A stretch of 64,000 bases of DNA from assembly GCF_009720865.1 (NCBI RefSeq), contig NZ_WNLA01000013.1, forward strand, positions 1-64,000, read 5' to 3'. Positions 54,145 to 63,256 of this stretch are shown here, piece by piece. How positions within the stretch are numbered: the first letter of the stretch is position 1; the number at the start of each line of letters is the position of its first letter. This DNA is from Pseudoduganella ginsengisoli. GTDB lineage: Bacteria > Pseudomonadota > Gammaproteobacteria > Burkholderiales > Burkholderiaceae_D. The notes beneath the pieces are model-generated. The model saw only the letters and a program-made list of their open reading frames with translations, was not told where the DNA came from and made no database searches. The position numbers and the translations under genes were made by a program.

Positions 54145-54162
54145 TACTTTAAACCTAAAGTA
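54145..54162. promoter_or_regulatory. Candidate MarR operator
   Basis: TACTTTA (54145-54151) and TAAAGTA (54156-54162) form a perfect 7-bp inverted repeat around AACC, 18 bp in total, the usual size of a MarR site. It covers the -10 element and part of the spacer of the promoter at 54146-54174, so binding would repress. Confidence 0.7.
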
Positions 54163-54174
54163 TTTTTAAGGCAA
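54146..54174 (-). promoter_or_regulatory. Promoter of the aminobenzoate operon
   Basis: TTGCCT (54174-54169) and TAAAGT (54151-54146) lie 17 bp apart on the minus strand, each with 4/6 matches. Transcription would start near 54139, 44 nt before the ligase ATG. Confidence 0.55.
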
Positions 54175-54183
54175 GGGCAAGGC

Positions 54184-54278
54184 ATGGCGGATTACGGCGC
54201 TGCGCACCTAATCCGCCCTACATCAAGTGTTGTTGGCAAAGACCGTAGGCCGGATTAGCGCAGCGTAATCCGGCAGCG
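54184..54278. repeat. REP-like pair of palindromic repeats
   Basis: Unit 1 has GGCGGATTA (54186-54194) and TAATCCGCC (54209-54217); unit 2 has GCCGGATTA (54249-54257) and TAATCCGGC (54266-54274). The units are similar to one another and face each other in opposite orientation with related flanks (CCCTAC and GTAGG). They resemble the dispersed GGATTACGC..TAATCC repeats of many proteobacteria. They lie between the response-regulator stop and the ligase promoter. Confidence 0.65.
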
Positions 54279-54279
54279 C

Positions 54280-54999
54280 TTAATTACCGCCGATGGATTT
54301 GCGGACCAGTGCAGACTGGTGAATGACGGCGCGGATCACGTCGGCCAGCACGGCTTGCACCGCATCGCTGGACAGGAATCCCGGCGCAAAGCTTTTCAGC
54401 GCGCTGGCGGCGCCCGTCAAGCCGAGGGTGACGCAGCCCGCGTGCAGGCGGTCGATACGCGATTGCGCTTCCTGCTGCTCGCCCCGTGCAAACAGTGCAT
54501 CGAGTTCGCCGCTGGCGGCAGTCAGCTGGTTTTGGAATCCCGTCAGGTAGACCAGCAAACGGTCCGCATTGATGCCCAGGCGCAGTTGCGTGGCCGACGG
54601 CGCTTCCGCCTGGTGTTCATAGCCGCTGGCGGCCTGGTCGAGGAACGCCGTCAAGTGCACGCGCACCTGGTCGGCCTGGAACGGTTTGACGATGTAGCCG
54701 GCAGCGCCGGCCTTCGTGGCTTGCTGCACGGTTTCCTTGTCGGTGGCGGACGACACCAGGACAAATGGCAACGCATTCAGCGCCGCATCGCCTTTGACGC
54801 GCTGCAGCAACTCCATGCCGGACAAACGCGGCATGCGCAAATCGCAAAACACAATGGCAGGCCGCAAGCCATTTTCCAGCTGCTGCCACGCGTCCGCGCC
54901 ATCTTCCGCTTCCACGATGTCAAATTTGCCGCAGCTGTCGATCAGGTGCATCAGCACCATGCGCGACACAACATCGTCGTCTACTACCAATACTTTCAT
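54280..54999 (-). CDS. Response regulator with C-terminal helical (degenerate HPt-like) domain
   Basis: 239 residues, GGAGA before the ATG. Receiver domain 1-120 with the acid pocket Asp7-Asp9, phosphoacceptor Asp53 (FCDLRMP), Ser83/Ser84 and Lys105, all intact. Residues about 135-235 are helical with RIDRLHAGCVTLGLTG, which recalls an HPt helix but lacks the usual His-x2-Lys-Gly pattern. There is no DNA-binding domain. It lies 93 bp after the hybrid kinase gene and probably receives phosphate from the kinase's own HPt. Confidence 0.82.
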   Translation of the reverse strand: MKVLVVDDDVVSRMVLMHLIDSCGKFDIVEAEDGADAWQQLENGLRPAIVFCDLRMPRLSGMELLQRVKGDAALNALPFVLVSSATDKETVQQATKAGAAGYIVKPFQADQVRVHLTAFLDQAASGYEHQAEAPSATQLRLGINADRLLVYLTGFQNQLTAASGELDALFARGEQQEAQSRIDRLHAGCVTLGLTGAASALKSFAPGFLSSDAVQAVLADVIRAVIHQSALVRKSIGGN

Positions 55000-55092
55000 T
55001 TATTACTCTCCACGCCGTCCGCGCGGCTGTCCAGCGAGGATTCCAGTGTAACCGATAACGGATTGATGCGTGCTCAACAATGGGTGCCGCGC

Positions 55093-58000
55093 TTACTCTG
55101 GCTGCACGGTCTGGGCGACGCCGGCCAGCAGCGCGCGCAGCCCCGGCAAGCCGGCCCCGATGGCGCTCCAGTCGGCACAATCGGCGGCTTTTTCCAGTTC
55201 TCCGCACAGGGTGCGCAAATCCGGTTCATCCAGGTACGCGGCGCTGCCCTTCATGCCATGGAACAGGCGCCCTGCCGCATCGCTGTCGGCCGCGGCAATG
55301 GCTTCATCCAGCTCCGCCAGGCGGGCCGGCAAATCCGCCAGGAAGGCGGCGCGCAGGCGCGCTTTCAGCGGATCGTCATACTGTCCTGGCTGAGGGCGGG
55401 GCGCCAGCGATGGCGACGGCACAGTCACCGGCGCCACGCCAAACATGTTGTCGAGTTCTTCCACCGTTGGCCGCGGCTGTTCGCGCGCCGGCATTGGCGG
55501 CAGCGCAATGCCCCGCTGCAGCTGGCGTTCAATGGCGCGGCTGAGCTGGTAATGCAGCGCCGCTTCATCGATCGGCTTCGTCAGGAAGTCATCCATGCCG
55601 GCCGCCAGGTAGCGGTTGCGGTCTTCTTCGCTGGCATTGGCCGTCAGCGCAATAATCATCAATTCCTGGTCGCGCACCGGCGCGCCATCCGGACCGCCGG
55701 CGCGGATCAAACGGGTGGCGCTGGGGCCATCCATTTCCGGCATGCGGCCATCCATCAAGATCAAGTCATAGCGCGTGCGGGCGCAAGCGGCCACGGCCAG
55801 CAAGCCATTGGCGGCAATGTCGGCCTTGTGGCCCAGGTCTTCCAGCATCATGCGGATGATGATCTGGTTGGTCGGGAAGTCTTCGGCGCACAGCACGCGC
55901 AACTGGTGCGTGTGCGGTTCGCGCGGCACGTGCGGCACCACGGGCGGCGCCACGCCTTCCTGCAGCGGGATTTCAAACGTGAAGATACTGCCCACGCCCG
56001 GCGTGCTGGCGACGGAAATTTCGCCGCCCATCAATTCCACCAGCTGGCGGCAAATCGCCAGGCCCAGCCCCGTGCCGCCGTAGCGGCGCGTGGTGGTGCT
56101 GTCGGCCTGTTCGAACTTTTGGAACAGGCGCGGCATCGCATCAGGCTCGATGCCGATCCCCGTGTCCTGCACCGTGAAGCGGATCAAATGGCAATCGTCG
56201 TCCATGTTCGCATCGCGCGGCATCTTTTCGACTTTCAGCCGCACCTCGCCCCGCTGCGTGAATTTGAACGCATTGCCGACCAGGTTCACCAGCACCTGGC
56301 GCAAGCGGGTCGGATCGCCCACGACATAGGTAGGCAAGCCATCAGAAAAGTCCACTGAGAAGCCGACCGAATACGCGGCAGCCTGCTCTTCAAACAGGCT
56401 GGCCACGTTTTCCACCATGCCGGCCAGCGCGAAGTCGATATTCTCAATCGTCAGCTTGCCCGCTTCAATCTTGGAAAAGTCCAGCAAGTCATTGATGATG
56501 GCCAGCAGCGCCTGTGCATTGGCTTGCGCGCGCTCGATTTGTTCACGCGTGGTCTCATGCAGTTTCTGGTCGCGCAGCGCGAAGCCCTGCATGCCGATCA
56601 CGCCGGCCAGCGGCGTGCGCATTTCGTGGCTCATGTTGGCCAGGAATTCGGATTTCTGGCGCGTCGCATCTTCGGCTTTTTGCTTTGCGTAGCGCAGCCG
56701 TTCTTCATTGTCTTGCAGCGCGCGGTTCGCTTGCGCCAGTTCATCCGTGTGCAGGCGCACCTGCGCCTGCTGCTGCATCAACTGTTCTTGCGTATCGCGC
56801 AGCTCGCGCAAGGTTTCTTCCAGCCGCTGGTACGCCATCGCGTTATCCAGCGACACCGCGGCATACGCGGCCAGGGTTTGCAGCATGTCCAGGTGCACCT
56901 GCTTGTACGCGTGCTTGTTGCGGCTCTGCACCGACAGCACCCCCACCACGCGGTCATTGACGACCAGCGGCGTGTACAGCATCGATTGCGCATATTCCGG
57001 TTCCGAACCATCGGCCAGCAGCGCAGGCTTCAGCTTGTCGAGCCCCGCCGGTCCCATATAGCGGCTGTATTCCGCATAAAAGTCATTGATGAAAATATCG
57101 TGGCGGTGGAACAGGCACCACACGGCCAGCTGGTCCGGGTCATCGACGCGGCGGCTGTATGGCAGGCTGCGCATGCCCCGCTCCATGGAAAACGGGAAAT
57201 CAATGGTACCCGTCTCTTCGCGGTAAAAGCCGACGCCGAACATGTCGGTATCCATCAAGTGCCGCACATGGCGGTACAAGGTGCGCATGGCTTTTTCAAT
57301 GTCCAGCGTGGCCGCCATTTCACGGCCGATTTCCGACAGCACGGAAATATTGCGGTGCGCCTGCTCCACCGCTTCCTTTTGCGATTCCACTTCCTGCTTC
57401 TGGCGCTCGGCATCCATGCGGCGCTGCTCCGCTTCCGCGCGCTGCCCTTCCGCCTCCACGCGGCGCCGTTCCAGTTCCGTCTTTTGCTGTTGCAGCAGCG
57501 AGTTTTTCAACTCAACTTCCGCCGTGCGGAAATTCACTTCGCGTTCCAGGTTTTCCTTTTGCCACTGCAACTGCCGCATGCGCACGCGGTAAATGCCATA
57601 CGCGCCGCCCAGCAGCAGCGCGGCAAAGCCGGTGCGGAACCACCACGTTTTCCACACGGGCGGCAAGATCGTGATGGCCAGCGTGGCGGCATTGTCATTC
57701 CACACGCCGTCCTTGTTGGCGGCCTTGACGCGGAATACATAATGGCCCGGATCCAGGTTCGTGTACGTGGCAAAGCGCTTGCCTGCATCCGTCACGACCC
57801 AGTCCTTGTCGAAGCCCTGCAACTGGTACGCGTAGCGGTTGCGCTGCGGCCCCGCGAAGTGCAGTGCGGCGAATTCCAGTGAAAACACGGAATCCTGTTC
57901 GCGCAAGGTGATCGCTTGCGTATGCTCGATCGCATGCTTGAGGATGCCGCCATCCTGCCCCGCGCGGATCGAGCGGTTAAAGATCTGGAAGTCCGTGATC

Positions 58001-60078
58001 ACGACCGACGGCGCTGTGCTGTTTTCACGGATATCGTCCGGCGCAAACGCCGTCACGCCATTGAAGCCGCCGAAGTACATCGTGCCGTCCTGCATGCGCA
58101 GCGCGGAATTATCGAAGTACGCGCCTTCGATGGTGCCGTCCGCGCCGCCATAATTGCGCAAATGGCCCGAGTGCACCTTCAGCCGCGTGATGCCTGCATT
58201 GGTGCTGATCCACAGCCGGCTGGCGTCATCTTCCAGGATGCCGGCCACTGCGTCATCGGCCATGCCGTCGCGGCGCAGGTAGCGCTTGAAGCGCGCCGTG
58301 CCGTCCGGCTGCAATTCCATACGGTTCAAGCCCGCGGCAGTGCCGACCCACAGGATGCCGGTCTTGTCTTCATACAGGTAGTGCACTTCATCGTGCGACA
58401 GGCTGTTCGGGTCACGCTGGTCATGGCGGAAGTGGCGGAACTTGCCCGTCTCGCGGTCCAGCAAACCGAGGCCGTTAAACGTGCCGACCCACAGGCGGCC
58501 CTTGCTGTCTTCCAGCACGGGCCGCACGACATTGTCGGCCAGCGACGTGGCGTCAGCGGGGTCATGGCGGAACGTGCGGGACGCGCCCGTCTTCGGGTCA
58601 TAGCGGTGCAAGCCGCCGCGCGATGCAATCCACAGGATGCCTTTGCTGTCGCCATAAATGCCGCGCAGGCTGTTGCTGTCCGGGTCGCCCTGCCACGGCT
58701 GGACGCGGGTGAATTTCTTCGTGACGGTGTCGAAGCGGCGCAAGCCATTGCGCCCGCCCACCCACAGCGTGTTGGACTTGTCGCGCCACAGCGCCATCAC
58801 TTGCGGATCGCGCGCATCGAGCAGCGCGCCCGTGTCGCGGTACATCGTGCCCTCGCCCGTCTGCGGATCATACAAGGTCAAGCCATCATTGTTGCCCAGC
58901 CAAAGCTTGCCATTGCCCGCATCGACGATGGCGCGCACCTTGTTGTCGGACAGCGAGTGGGGCCGCTCCGGATCGTGCACCAGGCGCGCAAAGCCGCCGC
59001 TGCCCAGGTCCACGCGCGACACGCCGTTATACCAGGTGCCCACCCACATGGTGCCGAAACGGTCGCGGTACAGCGACGAGACATAATTGTCGGCCAGGCT
59101 GTGCGGGTCCGACAGCTGGTGGCGGTACTGGACGAAACGCCTGACATCGGGACGCCAGCGGAACAAGCCTTCGGTCTGGCTGCCGGCCCACACCGTGCCT
59201 TCCACGTCCTGGTAAATCGCGGTAATGACGCCGGGCTTCAAGCCTTCCGCTTCGCCCAGGCGCGTACGCTGCGGATGGTCGCTGCCCGGCGCCAGCTTCC
59301 ACTGTTCAATGCCGCCCATGGTGCCGACCCACAGCATGCGCTGCTGGTCCACGTGCAGCGACAGCACGGCTTCAAAGCGGGTGTCGGGCGCCGCTTCGAC
59401 CCGGAAATGGCGGAAGCTTTGCGCCCCCGGTTCCAGCACATCGAGGCCGCTGGCCGTACCGATCCACAGGCGGCCATCCGCATCGCGCGCCAGCGCATTG
59501 ATCTGGTCGTTGCCCAAACTGCCCGGCAAACCCGCGTCATGGTGCCAGAACTGGAAGCGCCCCGTCAGCGGGTCAAAGTGCTGCAAGCCATCGGACGTGC
59601 CGATCCACAAGCCGCCCTCGCCGTCATCGACGATGGCGCGCACGTGGCGGTTGCCGTTGCCCCGCTTGGCCGGTTCCGTGGGCGGATAGTGGGTAAATGT
59701 CTGCGACAGCGGGTCGTAGCGGTCCAGGCCCCCATCGGTGCCGATCCACATGCGCCCTTCGCGGTCCACGTGCAGCACGCGCACCCAGTTGTCGGCCAGG
59801 CTGCGCGAATCGGACACGATATTGCGGAACGTGATGATGCGCGCGCCGTCATAGCGCGACAGGCCGGCCTGGCTGCCGAACCACATGAAGCCTTGCCGGT
59901 CTTGCGCGACGGCCAGCACGGATTCCTGCGCCAGGCCATCGTCCACCGCCAGCTGCTCGAAGCGCAGCGTGCGGGGCGGCGCGCTGGCGTACGATGGCGC
60001 CGGAAATGCGGCCGCCACCGCCAGCGCCAGGGCGGCAGGGATCAGCAATCGGCGGCAGAGGCGGCGTACAGGCGTCAT
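55093..60078 (-). CDS. Giant hybrid histidine kinase with periplasmic two-component propellers, GAF, REC and HPt
   Basis: 1661 residues from the ATG at 60078, which overlaps the stop of the patatin gene (ATGA). Order: signal peptide or first helix (1-31); about fourteen Reg_prop repeats (35-690, LWIGT/LWVGT motifs); Y_Y_Y domain (about 720-785); membrane helix (about 810-832); coiled coil rich in Glu/Arg/Gln; GAF (about 900-1060); HisKA with His1151 (NMSHEMRTP); HATPase (NAFKFTQ, DTGIGI, GGTGLGLAI); receiver with Asp1443 (LMDGRMPEMDG); HPt with His1607 (LFHGMKGSA). It has the plan of hybrid two-component systems that sense extracellular molecules, often glycans. All phosphorelay residues are intact. 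Confidence 0.92.
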   Translation of the reverse strand: MTPVRRLCRRLLIPAALALAVAAAFPAPSYASAPPRTLRFEQLAVDDGLAQESVLAVAQDRQGFMWFGSQAGLSRYDGARIITFRNIVSDSRSLADNWVRVLHVDREGRMWIGTDGGLDRYDPLSQTFTHYPPTEPAKRGNGNRHVRAIVDDGEGGLWIGTSDGLQHFDPLTGRFQFWHHDAGLPGSLGNDQINALARDADGRLWIGTASGLDVLEPGAQSFRHFRVEAAPDTRFEAVLSLHVDQQRMLWVGTMGGIEQWKLAPGSDHPQRTRLGEAEGLKPGVITAIYQDVEGTVWAGSQTEGLFRWRPDVRRFVQYRHQLSDPHSLADNYVSSLYRDRFGTMWVGTWYNGVSRVDLGSGGFARLVHDPERPHSLSDNKVRAIVDAGNGKLWLGNNDGLTLYDPQTGEGTMYRDTGALLDARDPQVMALWRDKSNTLWVGGRNGLRRFDTVTKKFTRVQPWQGDPDSNSLRGIYGDSKGILWIASRGGLHRYDPKTGASRTFRHDPADATSLADNVVRPVLEDSKGRLWVGTFNGLGLLDRETGKFRHFRHDQRDPNSLSHDEVHYLYEDKTGILWVGTAAGLNRMELQPDGTARFKRYLRRDGMADDAVAGILEDDASRLWISTNAGITRLKVHSGHLRNYGGADGTIEGAYFDNSALRMQDGTMYFGGFNGVTAFAPDDIRENSTAPSVVITDFQIFNRSIRAGQDGGILKHAIEHTQAITLREQDSVFSLEFAALHFAGPQRNRYAYQLQGFDKDWVVTDAGKRFATYTNLDPGHYVFRVKAANKDGVWNDNAATLAITILPPVWKTWWFRTGFAALLLGGAYGIYRVRMRQLQWQKENLEREVNFRTAEVELKNSLLQQQKTELERRRVEAEGQRAEAEQRRMDAERQKQEVESQKEAVEQAHRNISVLSEIGREMAATLDIEKAMRTLYRHVRHLMDTDMFGVGFYREETGTIDFPFSMERGMRSLPYSRRVDDPDQLAVWCLFHRHDIFINDFYAEYSRYMGPAGLDKLKPALLADGSEPEYAQSMLYTPLVVNDRVVGVLSVQSRNKHAYKQVHLDMLQTLAAYAAVSLDNAMAYQRLEETLRELRDTQEQLMQQQAQVRLHTDELAQANRALQDNEERLRYAKQKAEDATRQKSEFLANMSHEMRTPLAGVIGMQGFALRDQKLHETTREQIERAQANAQALLAIINDLLDFSKIEAGKLTIENIDFALAGMVENVASLFEEQAAAYSVGFSVDFSDGLPTYVVGDPTRLRQVLVNLVGNAFKFTQRGEVRLKVEKMPRDANMDDDCHLIRFTVQDTGIGIEPDAMPRLFQKFEQADSTTTRRYGGTGLGLAICRQLVELMGGEISVASTPGVGSIFTFEIPLQEGVAPPVVPHVPREPHTHQLRVLCAEDFPTNQIIIRMMLEDLGHKADIAANGLLAVAACARTRYDLILMDGRMPEMDGPSATRLIRAGGPDGAPVRDQELMIIALTANASEEDRNRYLAAGMDDFLTKPIDEAALHYQLSRAIERQLQRGIALPPMPAREQPRPTVEELDNMFGVAPVTVPSPSLAPRPQPGQYDDPLKARLRAAFLADLPARLAELDEAIAAADSDAAGRLFHGMKGSAAYLDEPDLRTLCGELEKAADCADWSAIGAGLPGLRALLAGVAQTVQPE

Positions 60079-61244
60079 GAATTGAAAAAGGCCAGCACGT
60101 CGGCTTTGCGCGCATGGGTATCGCGCTGGCCGAGCTGGATTAACTCGCAAGTATACGTCGATTCGAACAACAGGTAGGAAGCCAGCGCCGCGCCGCGCGT
60201 TTCCGTCGCGCCGATGCCGGACAACATGGTGCGGATCGGCGCCGGCAAACTGCCGATATGGCGGGTGGCGATATCGTCCAGCCGCTCCGAGGGCGCGATT
60301 ACCAGCAATTCCACGGGACGCAGCGGCGTCTGTGACAGATATTCTTCCGGCAGCAGCGACAACGTCTTGTTCACGCGCGTGAGGCGCTCGATGTCCACGG
60401 CCAGGCTGTCGAGGAAGATCGACGACAGCGCGTGGCCGGCGATTTGCGCCAGGCTCGGGTAGCGGGGCGCTTCCGTACGCTGCACCGCTGGTTCCGTCAA
60501 ACGCCCTGCGCCCACCACCAGCACCTTGTCGGAACCCAGGTGAATGGCGGGAGAAATCGGCGCCAGCTGGCGCATTGACCCGTCACCGCAATATTCACGC
60601 TGCCCGCCCAGGAACAAGGGAATGGCGGGAAAGATAAAGGGAATGGCGGACGATGCCAGCAAATGTTCAACGCCGATCTGGTCTTGCAGCGCGATGCGCT
60701 GCGTCCGCACCCACGGCGCCACTTCCGCCGTGGTCTGGTAAAACGTGATGTGCTGGCCCGTCGTATACGACGACGCCGTGACGGCCAGCGCATGCAGCAA
60801 GCCTTCCTGCATCACCATGTCCAGCCGCGGCAAATCCAGCATGCGGTGCAGCAGGCCGACCAGCGGCGTGTTATCGAGCAGCGACTGGGGCGGCGCGGCG
60901 CGCCATTTGCGCAGCAGCCAGCCAAACGACAGCAGCGACAGCCAGCGCGCACCGGACCGTATCACGCCCAGCGAGTCGGCGCGGTACACTTGCGCCACTT
61001 CCATCTCGGTCCACACGTCCAGCAGCTTTTGCACGCCTTCGCCGAAATTATCGGCGCGGCATGCCAGCGCCGTGCCATTGATGGCGCCGGCGGACGTGCC
61101 GCAAATGATATTGAATGGACAACGGGAAGGCGGCCAGCCCTCTTCCCACAGGATTTCGGAAATGGCTTGCAGAACCCCGACCTGATAGGCTGCGCGTGCA
61201 CCGCCACCGGTAAGTATCAGGCCAGTTTTCTTTTTCATTCCCAT
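60075..61244 (-). CDS. Patatin-like phospholipase
   Basis: 389 residues. GGGARAAYQVG oxyanion loop, the nucleophile Ser in GTSAG (about residue 51), and the Asp of the dyad in YCGDGSMRQ. It is a serine hydrolase with phospholipase A-like activity, cytosolic or membrane-bound since no clear signal peptide is seen. The ATG at 61244 is used; ATG at 61238 (MKKKTG) is also possible. It is coupled to the hybrid kinase gene by a 4-bp overlap, so the two are made together and may share a physiological role (for example membrane remodelling), which is unproven. Confidence 0.88.
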   Translation of the reverse strand: MGMKKKTGLILTGGGARAAYQVGVLQAISEILWEEGWPPSRCPFNIICGTSAGAINGTALACRADNFGEGVQKLLDVWTEMEVAQVYRADSLGVIRSGARWLSLLSFGWLLRKWRAAPPQSLLDNTPLVGLLHRMLDLPRLDMVMQEGLLHALAVTASSYTTGQHITFYQTTAEVAPWVRTQRIALQDQIGVEHLLASSAIPFIFPAIPLFLGGQREYCGDGSMRQLAPISPAIHLGSDKVLVVGAGRLTEPAVQRTEAPRYPSLAQIAGHALSSIFLDSLAVDIERLTRVNKTLSLLPEEYLSQTPLRPVELLVIAPSERLDDIATRHIGSLPAPIRTMLSGIGATETRGAALASYLLFESTYTCELIQLGQRDTHARKADVLAFFNS

Positions 61245-61345
61245 ACGGACAGATTATCAGGGTCGACTTTGTTTGGGCAATGGCGGCATGGCCACAAAAG
61301 CAACTTTTGGTGCTTACCGCCAGTAAATTTCCCGAAGTCAATCCC

Positions 61346-61395
61346 CATCAGTCACCATCAGTCACCATCAGTCACCATCCATCACCGTCAGTCAC
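61346..61395. repeat. 10-bp tandem repeat over the 3' end of ggt
   Basis: CATCAGTCAC occurs three times exactly (61346-61375), followed by CATCCATCAC and CGTCAGTCAC: five units of period 10. The stop codon of ggt lies in the last unit, so copy-number changes would not alter the protein. Confidence 0.8.
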
Positions 61396-63193
61396 CGTTC
61401 ACGGCGCCTTCGCGGCGCGGGTCCGCGCCGCCGAACCACATGTCCTTGCCCTCTTTCTTGATGCGCATAATGCCTTGCAAACCAGAAGTCTGATCAAATT
61501 GGCGGACATCGTGGCCTTTTGCCTTCAACTCGTCCACGATAGATGGCGCAAAGCGGCCCGCTTCCAGTTCCGTCGGCCCGTTGCGGCTGCCAAAGTTCGG
61601 CAAACTGATGGCTTGCTGCACGTCGAGCTTCCAGTCCAGCGTGCCGACCAGCACTTTTGCCACGTAGTTAATGATGGCGGGACCGCCGGGCGAACCGGTC
61701 GACAGGATCAGCTTGTGCGTTTCCCTGTCGAACACCAAGGTCGGCGACATGGCGCTGCGCGGGCGCTTGCCTGGCTGGACGCGGTTGGCGACGGGACCGT
61801 TTTCATCCTGCGAATCAAACGAGAAATCCGTCAACTGGTTATTCAGTATGAAGCCATCGACCATCTGGCGCGAACCGAACGCATCTTCCACCGACGTCGT
61901 CATCGACAGCACGGCGCCGCTGGCATCGGCCACCGACAAGTGCGACGTCGAGGGCCGTTCCGGCGACGTATCGGCGCCCCATGCGACGGCCATGCCTTCC
62001 GGTACGCCGAATTTTGCACGGCCCATCGAGCGGCTGGAAATCAGCGTAGCGCGCTGGGCCAGGTAGCGCTTGTCGATCAGCGATGCAACGCCCTTGCCCG
62101 GCAGCGGCACAAAATCCGTGTCGGCCACGTAGCGGTTGCGGTCGGCATAGGCGAGGCGCCCGGCTTCGGTAAACAAATGCACGGCGTCGGCGCCGACCTT
62201 GCCATCGACCGGCGCAAATTTGTCGATCCCCTTGTGTTCCAGTACGCCCAGCATTTGCGCAATGGCGACGCCGCCCGACGATGGCGGCGGCATGCCGCAT
62301 ACCGTATAGGCTTTGTAATCGCTGCACACGGGTTCGCGCTCTTTCGGCTTGTACGACGCGATATCCTGCGCCGTCAGCAAGCCTGGATTGGTGGGATGTC
62401 CCTGCACTTTGGCGGCAATATCGCGGGCGATGCGGCCCGTATAAAAAGCATCGGCGCCGCCCTCGGCGATGTCTTTCAATGTGCGCGCCAGTTCCGGGTT
62501 TTTCAGCACATGGCCGACGGGCCACGGCTTTTTATCTTTATCGAAGAAGTACGCGGCGGCGACCGGATCGCGCGCCAGGTATTTGTCGTATGACAGCAGC
62601 GCATGCAGGCGGGGGCTGACGGCAAAGCCGTTCATCGCCAGACGGATGGCCGGCTCGAACAATTTCGCCCACGGCAGCTTGCCATGTTCTTTATGGGCCA
62701 GCTCCAGCATGCGCAGCACGCCCGGCGCGCCGGTCGAACGGCCGCCAACGATGCCCGCTTCGCGCGAAATGGCTTTGCCATTGGCATCCTGGAACAGTTT
62801 TTCCGTGGCGGCAGCCGGCGCGGTTTCGCGGCCGTCATAGGCGCGCACTTTCTTGCCGTCGAAATACATCAGGAAAGCGCCGCCGCCGATGCCGGACGAT
62901 TGCGGTTCCACCAAGGTCAGCACCAGTTGCGTGGCAATGGCGGCATCGATGGCGGAGCCGCCCGCTTTCAGCATTTGGTAACCGGCGTCCGTCGCATGGG
63001 GATTGGCGGCGGCCACCATGTATTTCTCTGCTATAAAGCCTTGTTTGTCTGCAAAACCGGTAGCGATTTCCGGCGCCCGCTCCAGCCCTCGCCCGGCATC
63101 CTGCGCATAGGCTGTGGTGACGGTCAACGACAGCGCTGCGGACAGGGCGGCGGACAAGGCGGCGAATTGCGCCAGCGGATGCGGCTTGAACAT
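61388..63193 (-). CDS. ggt: Gamma-glutamyltransferase
   Basis: 601 residues from the ATG at 63193 (GGGAG upstream; the in-frame extension to 63244 crosses a terminator and is rejected). The signal peptide contains three AALS repeats. GGT hallmarks: NPHATDAGYQML, GGGAFLMYF with YDGRETAP, the nucleophile Thr in RPSTSHLSV and MSPTLVF, then STGSPGGPAI. It is a periplasmic Ntn-hydrolase that self-cleaves into two subunits and breaks down glutathione or transfers glutamyl groups. It overlaps the tandem repeat at its 3' end. Confidence 0.93.
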   Translation of the reverse strand: MFKPHPLAQFAALSAALSAALSLTVTTAYAQDAGRGLERAPEIATGFADKQGFIAEKYMVAAANPHATDAGYQMLKAGGSAIDAAIATQLVLTLVEPQSSGIGGGAFLMYFDGKKVRAYDGRETAPAAATEKLFQDANGKAISREAGIVGGRSTGAPGVLRMLELAHKEHGKLPWAKLFEPAIRLAMNGFAVSPRLHALLSYDKYLARDPVAAAYFFDKDKKPWPVGHVLKNPELARTLKDIAEGGADAFYTGRIARDIAAKVQGHPTNPGLLTAQDIASYKPKEREPVCSDYKAYTVCGMPPPSSGGVAIAQMLGVLEHKGIDKFAPVDGKVGADAVHLFTEAGRLAYADRNRYVADTDFVPLPGKGVASLIDKRYLAQRATLISSRSMGRAKFGVPEGMAVAWGADTSPERPSTSHLSVADASGAVLSMTTSVEDAFGSRQMVDGFILNNQLTDFSFDSQDENGPVANRVQPGKRPRSAMSPTLVFDRETHKLILSTGSPGGPAIINYVAKVLVGTLDWKLDVQQAISLPNFGSRNGPTELEAGRFAPSIVDELKAKGHDVRQFDQTSGLQGIMRIKKEGKDMWFGGADPRREGAVNGD

Positions 63194-63203
63194 GCGGGCT
63201 CCC

Positions 63204-63233
63204 AAAAAAAAGCGCGCGGCAGAGACCGCGCGC
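63204..63233 (-). terminator. Strong terminator between the dehydrogenase and ggt
   Basis: GCGCGCGG (63212-63219) and CCGCGCGC (63226-63233) form a perfect 8-bp stem with a 6-nt loop, followed on the minus strand by eight T. The ggt ribosome site GGGAG starts directly after the T-run. Confidence 0.9.
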
Positions 63234-63256
63234 AGCTTTGGCATCCTACTCCAAAT

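Noticed and set aside
57916-60177. 753-codon open frame on the plus strand
   Set aside because: Antisense to the propeller part of the hybrid kinase; its regularity reflects the Reg_prop repeats on the other strand.
61346-61395. CRISPR-like array
   Set aside because: The repeat unit is 10 bp with no spacers, so it is a simple tandem repeat.
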